Shown: one piece after another, positions 54,954 through 64,000 of the stretch
How positions within the stretch are numbered: position 1 is the first letter of the stretch
How the letters are laid out: each line of letters opens with the position of its first letter
Notes under the pieces: model-generated
The model's database searches: none
The model's input: only the letters and a program-made list of their open reading frames with translations
Told to the model about the DNA's origin: nothing
Made by a program: the position numbers and the translations under genes
Assembly (NCBI GenBank): GCA_013420905.1
Contig: JAAXNY010000005.1
Span: forward strand, 1,364,001 to 1,428,000
Length of the DNA: 64,000 bases
Origin: Collybia mongolica
Lineage: Eukaryota; Basidiomycota; Agaricomycetes; Agaricales; Clitocybaceae
Reading direction: 5' to 3'

Positions 54954-55930
54954 CTAGGAGTGCATGTCCTCATGCACTTCTTGGAATGGAATGTTGGCAA
55001 AGTGAACCTGACAGATCTGACACAGTGCACCCAGGTTTGCATGGTAGAAATCTCTAATGCATTCATTGGCATTTACTTCATCAGCATTTGCCCATAAGTT
55101 CTCTTCATAACCCAAACCCTTCCATGCAATGAGGTACTGCAGTTTGTTGCAGTAGAAGTGGTTGTCCAGGATCCCTTCAACCTTGTAGTGTTCTTCACCA
55201 TTGACAAGCTTGAGTTCCAGGACATTGGTTGGGCACAAACCTGGGATCAGATCACAGGGTATGGGGAGCAACTTGATGATGTGGAAGATGGGGTGGATGC
55301 GCAACATAGAAGTGGGGAGTTCCAGGTGGTACATGTGTGTGCTGATGTGTGCTTTGACCTTGTAAGGTCTGAGGTACCAATGTGCAAACTTGGCTGATGG
55401 TCAGGTTGTGTTGATGTTGTGCACATCTAGGAACATCATGTCTCCAACCTTGTAGTTGGGTGTCAGCCTTTGTCATTGGTTGTAGTACAGTGCCATATCA
55501 TCCTTTGCTTTCATGAGTGCTGCCTTGGCTTCCTCCAGGGTGGACTTTATCCAATCATGGAACTTGTTGACCATTTCCAAATGCAATGGCACAGCCTGCA
55601 GCTCAAAGCCCATGCATGGGTGCTGTCTGGTGTCAAGGAGGAAGGGTGAGTATTGTGTGGAGGAGTAGACATGGTTGTTGTACTGGAATTTGGTGAGGGG
55701 GAGCAGCTCAGTCCAGTTGTCCTGTTGTATGCTCACAAACACACAGAGGTACTGCTCCAACTCTTTATTAATGTGCTCCATCTGTCCATTGGTCTGTGTG
55801 TGGTAGGTGGTGGATGCTGATAACTAGATACCAAGCAGCTGATATAGTTCACATGTGAACTCTGCAATGAACTATGAGCACTGATTGGAAACCATTGTAA
55901 GGGGAACACCCAATTCTGCACATAAACCTT
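54954..55930 (-). pseudogene. Chromodomain Gypsy Pol 3' part, decayed
   Basis: One minus-strand frame with at least five stops gives the end of a chromovirus polyprotein. It has integrase ELGVPLTMVSNQCS and TYHTQTNGQMEHINKELEQY, then FQYNNHVYSSTQYSPFLLD. Next is a GPY-like linker (NYKVGDMMFLD; HPIFHIIKLLPIP) and a C-terminal chromodomain (YKVEGILDNHF, LQYLIAWKGLGYEENLW). The integrase DRG motif has become NQC, and CpGs are nearly absent, so the copy is old. Everything 5' of the integrase is missing; near 55930 it meets plus-strand gag sequence. Confidence 0.85.
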
Positions 55931-56059
55931 CTGACTTCACACATTGGATATGGCATTGGCATCAGTAATACAATCAGGCATTGGCATTTCAATTGGTATT
56001 GTGCATTGGCATTGGCACCTGCACATCAGCACATATGCCTGCACATTGGATTCATAGAT

Positions 56060-56540
56060 GCAACACAATATAAGGCCAGACTTCAAATGACCTGCTACCA
56101 ATGTGGAGCTGCAGGCCACACACAATGCAACTGCCCCCACTGACACAATATGCAGCACATAACATTGGAAGAAAAGGAGGAAGCAATCCAACAATTCAGT
56201 ACTGACCTGGATGCACACATTGCCTGACTCAAGAGTACAGAAACCAAGAAGGAGCAGGAAGAAGAGGAGGAGGATTTTACATTATGCAGCAGGTGAACAG
56301 TATGCCCCTGCTGCACTCTGTGAATAGGTTTGCATGTCTAGAAGTTGAAACAATAAATGTTAATACTACTCCTAAAACACCATGCAGACCCATTCAAGAT
56401 ATACCGGCCACTCTGAAACCTGTGTACTGCACTTGCATTCCCAAGTGGGAGTGGCACTTGCTCAAATACTATGTCATTGCTGCACCACTGAGCCCAAAGT
56501 CACTCAAGCTCCAAGTGGAAGTACAAACCACAGACACTGG
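56060..56540 (+). pseudogene. Gypsy Gag fragment with zinc knuckle
   Basis: The plus strand encodes CYQCGAAGHTQCNC (CX2CX4HX4C) at 56093-56134, followed by a Lys/Glu-rich region, with many stops. It ends at the solo LTR-E inserted at 56541; the protease that should follow is on the other side at 58176. The 100 bp before it (55930-56060) are CATTGGCATT-type simple repeats. Confidence 0.75.
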
Positions 56541-58175
56541 TGATATGGTCCAAAATTGTTTGCACTTGTAAAGTCAACAAGTAAGGCTATTAGTATCATT
56601 TCTAATAACCAAGTAAATGGTAATAGAGGATTAGAGTTTAAGCTCTGGGACAGCTAATCAGAGTGAACTAGTCTAATGATTAATACACTATCAGTACAGA
56701 GGACTATGAGTATGGACTATTATTAGTTCTATTCACCATGCCTGGTTACAACCTTGGTATCTTAACCATAAGTAACTGTTGTAGTATGACATCATTAGTC
56801 TGGGGATCATCATTAATAGGAGAAGTAATTGTAAATTTGGGACTTGCACAACCTGAGGCCAGAGTCTAGTCAGAGGTGCTTGGTGTTAACTACTGGAAAG
56901 ATGGGACACTGTAAATGACAACTGGAATGATCAGGAGAAGTAAAAGACAGTGCCATGCGGTTTAGAAATAACCCAGTGCACTGCTGAGCATTGATAAGAG
57001 TTTAGCCAGCTCTCTTGATATTGGCCAAGTAATAAGTAATGATATAATTGGCACAAATGGCATGCATGCCAAGTTGTAGAAGATGAGTCAGCATTAGAAT
57101 ACAAGCCCTTGGCACAGGAAGGCCTTGTTCCACATAAAATTATGATTCTTTATAATATTAAGTTTGTACACTATAAATAGACCATAGATATATTAGTTTA
57201 GGAAGATGCAGGGATGTCTATGACAGCCAACAGCTGAAGTCCAAAGTAAGTAACTGATTTATTGATCAAACAGAAACTGTACTAACCTGAAGTCCGAAGT
57301 AAGTAACTGGGGACTTCAGGGCTATCTACTCTCCTATATATATGTGCTAGAACAATAAGGAGAGTAAAGACAATAGAAACAATAAGAAGATGATAAGGAT
57401 CTGATCATCTGAGATAACAGTGATCAGCATCTTGTCATCTGATGAGATGCCAAGAGTAACAAGAACAATAGAGACAATAGTCTCCAGATCATGATAACCA
57501 TCTGATAAGGATCAGGTGGATCAGGGATGACAGAAACAGCATAAGGCTGTGTATGGAGATGCATATGGTCAGTTCTAACAAGATAGATAGTGCAAGGTAA
57601 GGAATCTTACCCCCACTTTGCACTGCAATAGGATATACAAGTCATATTTGTTGAAATACTATTGCACACATGAATTAAGGATCAAATTGCTTCAATTGTC
57701 TTAATTAGAATTGTCTCAAAGCACTTGGCAAAGAGGTGGCAGAATTGAAGAGTTCAGTTCACTTGGAACTTAGTACTTGTATTGTCCATTGGAATTATTA
57801 GGCACTTGGCCTTTGGTGCACTTGGCACCTTTGTTTTAAAAGTCACTTGGACTTATTTGATCTGCTTGGGATTGTTAATAATTGAATATACACTTGGTAC
57901 TCAGTCTATTGGATTGAAAGCTATTATAAAATATACCTAAGGTCTAAACACTTGTATTAAAACTTTGTCTGAATCAAACCTGTTGAGAGATCATTGCAAA
58001 GGCTTTGACTAGTACTATTAAGAACTTAGTGCTTTCACACACTTGAACCCAAACTCAAATCAGGTGATTCCTACTGTTTTGTGTGTTGATTGTTAGATTT
58101 GGTGTGTGTGTGTGTGTGTATAAGAGATTACATTTCATATCATCAGCATGCTTATAGCCTAGGAGCCCCCTTTCA
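56541..58175 (+). repeat. Old solo LTR-E, itself split by a Copia LTR
   Basis: About 1,240 bp after removing the Copia LTR. It begins TGATATGG and ends CCCCCTTTCA, and it aligns along its length with 40715-41929. CpG sites there are TpG or CpA here (for example GGCGCGCACGCC there, GGCATGCATGCC here). A longer TG run lies near 58100. No clear target duplication (CTGG left, TCAG right). Confidence 0.82.
57191..57580 (-). repeat. Old solo Copia-A LTR, nested in LTR-E
   Basis: 390 bp, diverged from the 389-bp LTRs, with a perfect 5-bp duplication AGATA at 57186-57190 and 57581-57585. Shows that the Copia-A family was active long before the two intact copies inserted. Confidence 0.9.
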
Positions 58176-58790
58176 TCAGCAAAAACCTCACAACAAGTGC
58201 ACTCCTAGACTGCAATGCAACTGGCCTCTCCATTGATACAGAGTATGTCCAGAAAAACTGACTTACAGTATGTACTCTCACCTGACCTGTTCCAGTGTAC
58301 AATGTGGATGGAATGCTCAATGAAGCTGGTGCAACCAGCAATGTTATGGACCTGGACTTGTGATACAATGTACACTTGGAGTGGGCTCAGTTCACAGTCA
58401 CTGGACTTGGCAAACAAGATATCATCCTGGAATACACCTGGTTATGCAAGCACAACCCAGAAGTAGACTGGCAAACAAACAAGGTGAAAATGAGCCAATG
58501 CCCCACAAAATGCTGCACTTGCACTGAGAAAATCAAAGTGGAACAACAGGAAAAGCACACAGAGGCTTGCTGCATCCAAACCATTTGTGTAGGACCCCTT
58601 CCATCCACTTCCAACAACCTCCATGTCATCCCAGACTTGTCACAAGATTCCAACAACTCCAATGATGATGCCAACCTGCCCACAGACCTGACTGATGAGC
58701 CAATTGAGGAAGGTGATTGGATTTTTGTTGTGCACTTCAGTGGTGAATCCAAAGAGATCTGTGGAGTTCATGTGCAAACTGTATTGGCTG
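58176..58790 (+). pseudogene. Gypsy protease region fragment
   Basis: Continues the gag fragment at 56060-56540 across the LTR-E insertion. The plus strand encodes ALLDCNATGLSIDTEYVQKN, where the family active site DSGATG has become DCNATG, then VTGLGKQDIILEYTWL and PEVDWQTNKVKMSQCP. Next comes the DLTDEPIEEGDWIFVVHFSG block that leads toward the reverse transcriptase. Several stops. Reverse transcriptase and RNase H are deleted; integrase sequence follows directly. Confidence 0.8.
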
Positions 58791-59028
58791 CTTGGTATTA
58801 AGCTATTGGCATCCACCACTTACCACCTGCAGACTGATGGACAAATGGAGCATGTCAATCAAGAGCTGGAACAATACCTACATGTGTTTGTGAGTGAGCA
58901 ACAGGACAACTGGACCAAACTGCTGCTTCTCACTGAGTTCCAGTACAACAATCACATCCGTGCATCCACACAACACTCACCCTTTCTCCTAGACTTGGGT
59001 GGAGTGTGCCAACACATTGTGTGGCAGG
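58745..59028 (+). pseudogene. Gypsy integrase fragment
   Basis: Encodes EFMCKLYWLLGIKLLAST, TYHLQTDGQMEHVNQELEQY and EFQYNNHIRASTQHSPFLLD in the plus frame, the same integrase segment that is on the minus strand at 55500-55870. It is cut off at the TA where the 3.1-kb element begins. Confidence 0.8.
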
Positions 59029-59030
59029 TA

Positions 59031-62000
59031 CAGTTATGGACAAACAAAAATGACCAATAGTGTAGCACGTGATCAGGAATTTTCTAGGCCAAACCGACTT
59101 CAGATTTGAACTCAGGACATCGAAAAACGTCCAAAAAACACCTTCCGAAGTTTTTCCCACGAGGTTTTTGCGTGGCCAAAATTTTGGCCCTAATTTTTGG
59201 TTTATTGTGTACCTATCTTAGCACCTCTGCTGACACAATGTCACTTGGTACTGTCATCAACCTCTTCCCTGACCGACCAAAGCCTCAATCGACACCAGTG
59301 CTCGATTCAAAACCATTCGGTGCTGCTTGTGTTTCTTAACAGCCCATTCCAAAGCCCTTCCGTGCAACCCCAATCGATATGCGCTCATACACCTCCACGA
59401 CCGGTTTATGAATCGATGAATCGTTTCGATGGGGCATTCATCAAGATACCTCAATGCCAACTGCTTCGACGCTTCGAAGGTTGTCTTCGACACCTGCCGA
59501 TATCGATATTTTACCCATCCCCAATACTGGTTTGGAAGGAGAGAGTCAGTTTTGATATGGATTGGAAATTTTGTGTGTATCTTACCATTTCAATTGGATT
59601 GAGCTCACAATGAAACTTCGGGAGGAAAATACACTCGTGCCCAGCTTACTTCACCACCGATTCCAACATTGACTCTTGATTTACAAAGTCATCCTGTTTA
59701 CTCAGCAAGCGAGCCATGCAGCAATTTTCGCTCTCGAATGGACATACAGGTGTGCATTTAGCCTTGAGCTTGGCGACATTGAACCTGCGTTCCTCGAGCA
59801 CAGCCTGAAGACCCTTTGCACGACCATCGCTTGTGCGCATTGACTGCGGCTGTCCGTGTTTCGACTCATCCGGGTTATTTAAGGGAATAATGGTATCCTG
59901 CTGCAGCCGCTGCTTGCCACCGTTGCTCTTGTTCATTTCAAAGGCTTTGAGAGCGTCAGGGGGTAGAGAACCATGAGCAGAGGAATTATCAAAGATGAAG
60001 AGGGCAATGCAGTCAGGATGGGCACGGTTGTGGATTGCAATGGCATGCCTTATTTGTTTTATTAGTTGTTCACAGTCCCACCATGCATCTCCCTTTGCCC
60101 CAGGATAAATAATTTCGCGTGCATCCTCGATGATATTTCCAAACTCATCATGCAAAACCAACCGTCCACCTGCCTCAGTGATGAAGTCAGAAACGTGAAT
60201 TAAACGGCCACAGCTTTTCTTTTGTAGCACAGTCTGGCCCTTCGCTAGCCAAGCAGACCGCTGGTAGTCCAGTGCATGGAAGCAGCACTTGTCATGGAAG
60301 TAGGCAATAATCTTCTTGACACCAGGAGGGAGTTTCGGCTCAGTTGCTTTGAGATCTGGCCCATCGTAATGTGTCATCCTAGCCTCAAATTCGGCCATTT
60401 GAGGTAGATAAACATCATCGCGGTACTTGACAACATCTGGACAATTGTGTCCATCCATGTACACACCTTTTTTGATGAGAGTGCGTCGATAACCCAAACG
60501 GATGAGCCAACGTCGTGCTGTACGCTCACAGATGGGCTTTTTTGGGACAATGTCAAGGGAGGCAAGGATCTCGCCATTGATCGCATCCTGAAATAGCATG
60601 GGCTTCACAGTGCTGACTTTCTGTGCTGTGAGCCATTGCTGGCAAGCTGCTTGAACCAACTTGTTGTTTAATAGAGATTTCCAATTCGCTCGACCACCTC
60701 TTGTCTCTCTTGGAATCTGCTCAAAGATCTGATAGTGTCGTGCCAGTGCCCTCACACAACGAGCAAAGTGTGTTCCAGTTCCTTCATGCCACTGGGTTGC
60801 AATTAAATTACTGGCTTGAATCCGCCCAAATCCCTTCAAACGAAGTGTTGCAAAATTACGGAGGATAAGAAGCTGATTGTATTTGATGTGAGGCAGGTTT
60901 TTCTTTTCAAGATCTTTCTTGATCTGCTCCCGTAGTACCTCCCAGCTGCGAATCTCAACTCCCTGGCAAGGTTGAGATGGATCCCCACCTGAAACCACTC
61001 GTTCATCTACCATTTCATCAAGGATCTCATCCCAATCCTCTGTATTGTCATCTGACTCGTCTGAAAATGAAACCTGTTCAACATTGCCACTCTGATGGCT
61101 CTCCTCAATGCAAGACTCCGGTTCATTTCCAACAGAGGGCTCGATTGACTCAGGAATCTCGTCAAGACCCTTGGAGACATGCAATGATTGGGACAGGACA
61201 GTCAGTACAGATGCAGATTGCCGCCGTCCAATGACTGGTGGTGGAGAAGGTGGTTGATCTGAATCGATAATGATTGGGGAATGAGATAAGGAACTGGATG
61301 GTTCACCAGTTAAGAAAACATCAAGCTTTTGCTGCCCGCGAAGGAGTTCTGTGTATCGGCGACAGGTTCGACTTGATTTACTGGCTACATCAGGTCCTTT
61401 AGCATACTCCTTGGGTCGCTCTGTATCTCAAGATTACTCAGCGAGGCGATATCAAGAAATCAGATAATAACCTTTCTTATCTTGCAGCATTCTCAATCTA
61501 TTCATCCGCTCTCTATCTGGGATCCAATCCATATCCAGTGCATCTTGCTTCTCTTCCTCAATCTTGACTGCAAGCTCAACAAGCACCTCATTGAATTTAT
61601 CAGTTGCCACAGTTGACCACTGCTCGGGATCTTCATCATCATCAGACACATAATCCGAGTCCAGATCAAGAAAAAGGAGTTGGTCCTGCCCACCATCTGA
61701 GCCACAGGCTACAGATTCGTTATCTGATTCACTATCAGAGACAACTGGACTTGGTGGTGGTGGTGGTGTTGGTGATTTTGCAGCTTGATTTCTCAAGCCT
61801 GTAATGTTTTTTTTGGTACGCTTGGGCGGTCTTCCTCGCTTTCGGTTCAAAGACATAATGAGATTATAGAGACTTAACTGCTCAATAGAAAGTTTTGAAA
61901 TTTCAGAATCAAGATGAGCTTTTCAAAAGGAATCGATTGCGCATACTCCGAAGTTTTTCCCACGGGTTTTCTGCTTTGGCCAAAATTTTCGAGGTTTGTC

Positions 62001-62154
62001 AACTATATATCTCACTTTAGAAGGAATCGGCTCGTGCCAAACCCTTCCTTGCAACCATTTATAGCTCCTTTCATTAAATAAAAGCCCTCCGTGATGTCTG
62101 ATTTCGTCAAATAAATCGCCCATCAAGTTGGTTGTTTTTGTTTGTCCATAACTG
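59031..62154 (-). mobile_element. TA-flanked DDE transposon, copy 2 (3,124 bp)
   Basis: Flanked by TA (59029-59030 and 62155-62156); ends CAGTTATGGACAAACAAAAA in inverted orientation. Same length as copy 1, a few substitutions apart. Together copies 1 and 2 form an inverted pair bracketing the palindrome, so recombination between them could invert about 28 kb. Confidence 0.92.
59257..61856 (-). pseudogene. Atypical DDE transposase, one nonsense codon (copy 2)
   Basis: Exons (minus) 61472-61856, 59586-61420 and 59257-59526, matching copy 1. Here codon 440 is CGA (Arg) and the central frame is open, but a TAA at 59646-59648 (codon 720, Glu in copy 1) cuts the protein off before the catalytic Glu739. 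D505 and D606 are kept. Further differences include Arg for Leu in the TSDGRAKG segment. The lesion differs from that of copy 1, so each broke separately after copying from an intact parent. Confidence 0.85.
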
Positions 62155-62156
62155 TA

Positions 62157-62525
62157 GTGGTCAGGCTTGGGACCTTGGCCCTCACGCGCACGGGGAGGTA
62201 TCAGTGCCCAGCCACCAGCTAAAATAGGCAGTTTGCGGAAATTGCCTGCCCTCACGCAATCGGATAAGCAAACAGAAAGCAGTGAGACTTAAGTTTTGCG
62301 ACTCTACCCTTTGCCCAACCTCAATATCTTGGAGAACGTCTACAGGTCGGTCGTCCTTTTTGTTTCTGCGCGCCGCAGTTCGCAGTCCACAGTATTGATT
62401 TGACAATTTCTTTTGGTTTCTCCGGTGCTGCGCATTACATATAAATATGCTCATATCCGATCTCAGGTCTCCAACGCCCCACGAACATCTTTTTACATTT
62501 TCATTTCTATCACGAATAATCAGCC
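62157..62525 (+). promoter_or_regulatory. Actin promoter and 5' UTR
   Basis: A TATAAATA box at about 62440-62447 lies 79 bp before the actin start codon, followed by a pyrimidine-rich stretch (ATCTTTTTACATTTTCATTT) and the context CAGCCATGG. Copy 2 of the 3.1-kb element inserted about 370 bp upstream of the ATG. Confidence 0.65.
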
Positions 62526-64000
62526 ATGGAAGATGAGGTCGCAGCGCTCGTACGTGCACTACTGCACCTCTCCAGCTGTCAGTACCTTAACATTCGCCCC
62601 TGACCCAGGTTATTGACAACGGTTCCGGCATGTGCAAGGCTGGCTGTACGTGATTTGCACAATCCATCCGCTAATAATGACCTAATTCGCTTCTGTTACA
62701 GTTGCTGGTAATCAAGTCTACATTCGTGTGTGCCTGATGTTGATACTGACCTCGATTTAGGTGACGATGCCCCTCGTGCCGTTTTTCCGTATGTTGCTAC
62801 AATTTCCCTGACATCCTTGCAATCCTTAAGTTTTGTCTTAGTTCTATCGTCGGCCGCCCTCGTCACCAGGGCGTAATGGTCGGCATGGGTCAGAAGGACT
62901 CATATGTCGGGTATGTAACGCGTCGTTTGCACCCATTTCGCGATCTAATGACCGATGATGATAGTGATGAAGCTCAATCCAAACGTGGTATACTCACACT
63001 GAAATACCCCATTGAACACGGCATTGTCACTAACTGGGACGACATGGAGAAAATCTGGCATCATACTTTTTACAACGAGCTCCGTGTAGCACCGGAGGAG
63101 CACCCCGTGCTATTAACAGAGGCACCCCTGAATCCCAAGGCTAACCGTGAAAAGATGACCCAAATCATGTTCGAGACATTTAACGCCCCCGCCTTTTACG
63201 TCGCGATTCAAGCAGTGCTTTCCTTGTATGCCTCTGGTCGTACAACTGGTATCGTCCTTGATTCCGGTGACGGTGTCACACACACCGTCCCCATCTACGA
63301 GGGTTTCGCCCTTCCTCACGCGATCCTACGTCTTGATCTTGCTGGTCGCGATTTGACCGATTTCCTGATCAAAAACTTGATGGAACGAGGATATCCCTTC
63401 ACCACTACGGCTGAGCGCGAAATCGTTCGAGATATCAAGGAAAAACTCTGCTACGTCGCCCTTGACTTTGAGCAGGAGCTCCAAACCGCCGCTCAATCTT
63501 CTGCCCTGGAGAAGAGCTATGAGCTCCCTGACGGTCAGGTCATCACCATCGGCAATGAGCGGTATGCATCTCGTCATATGGTAGTCACTGTCTTACCCTG
63601 ATTCTTTCTTTCCAAGATTCCGTGCCCCTGAAGCTCTCTTCCAACCTGCATTCCTGGGTCTCGAAGCCGCCGGTATCCACGAGACTACGTAAGTCTTGTC
63701 TCATAAGCGAATTGATTGACTTCTCATCTCTCACTACAGTTATAACTCCATTTTCAAGTGCGATCTGGACATTCGTCGTGACTTATACGGCAATGTTGTC
63801 CTCTCAGGAGGCACTACTATGTTCCCCGGTATCTCTGACCGTATGCAGAAGGAGTTGACCTCGCTGTCGCCGGCGAGCATGAAGGTTCTTATCTTTTCTG
63901 ATTGGACCGGCAAAGATATCTGACAGCTTCCCCATTCACAGGTCAAGATTGTCGCGCCACCAGAGCGAAAATACTCTGTGTGGATTGGTGGCTCCATCTT
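62526..64000 (+). CDS. ACT1: Actin, 5' part (gene runs off the window)
   Basis: Cytoskeletal actin. Exons: 62526-62549, 62609-62645, 62702-62707, 62761-62788, 62842-62910, 62965-63561, 63617-63688, 63740-63884 and 63942 onward. All introns are GT..AG and 46-62 bp. The product starts [20 protein letters not shown] and contains [34 protein letters not shown] and [13 protein letters not shown]. About 30 C-terminal residues of the usual 375 lie outside. The third exon is a 6-nt microexon (TTGCTG) encoding parts of Phe-Ala-Gly in the invariant [16 protein letters not shown] motif, so skipping it would delete two conserved residues. [12 protein letters not shown] is a slight variation on the common LAPSSMKVKII. 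Confidence 0.97.

Overview
The window looks like a nuclear chromosome segment of a transposon-rich basidiomycete, most likely an agaricomycete. The evidence is spliceosomal introns of about 47-67 bp in every host gene, eukaryotic core genes (actin, the proteasome subunit RPN10, the KEOPS subunit CGI121, a membrane-anchored thioredoxin-fold protein), and Tnp2/Plavaka-type CACTA-like, Tc1-like, Copia and chromodomain Gypsy elements typical of that class. I cannot name the species.

Host genes occupy only two islands. Island 1 (17117-22512) holds CGI121 (-) and a PDI-like protein (+) sharing a 96-bp divergent promoter, then RPN10 (-). Island 2 (62526 to the window end) is the 5' part of an actin gene with a 6-nt microexon. 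Nearly everything else is mobile DNA.

1-17116: nested retroelements. Two complete 5,657-bp Copia elements (4063-9719, minus; 11221-16877, plus) lie tail to tail as an inverted pair. Each has 389-bp LTRs, its own 5-bp target duplication and an intact 1,464-aa Gag-Pol. The minus copy landed inside an older solo LTR whose own duplication can still be read across it. Relics of a related Copia, a Tc1 element and several solo LTRs fill the left side.

22513-33277: Gypsy LTR relics, one of which carries a complete Tc1-like transposon (23218-24825) with an intact DD34E transposase and near-identical long ITRs; then a 3,124-bp TA-flanked element (27286-30409) coding for an unusual DDE transposase; then a DDE_1-type relic containing a solo LTR.

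33278-54050: a 20.8-kb palindrome. Two 9.56-kb arms, each starting with CACTG, are two head-to-head copies of one CACTA/Plavaka-like element around a 1.65-kb spacer. The only length difference I found between the arms is one TG unit. The element carries, besides its transposase, two small accessory genes and a full SPT5-like protein (NGN domain followed by several KOW motifs). The transposase gene is split in both arms by the same 1.2-kb solo LTR, so that insertion came before the duplication.

54051-62154: decayed chromodomain Gypsy pieces with nested solo LTRs, then the second copy of the 3,124-bp element (59031-62154) in the opposite orientation to the first, so the two copies bracket the palindrome. 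Old copies show CpG to TpG/CpA decay and many CGA to TGA stops; the Copia pair and the palindrome keep their CpGs and are young.
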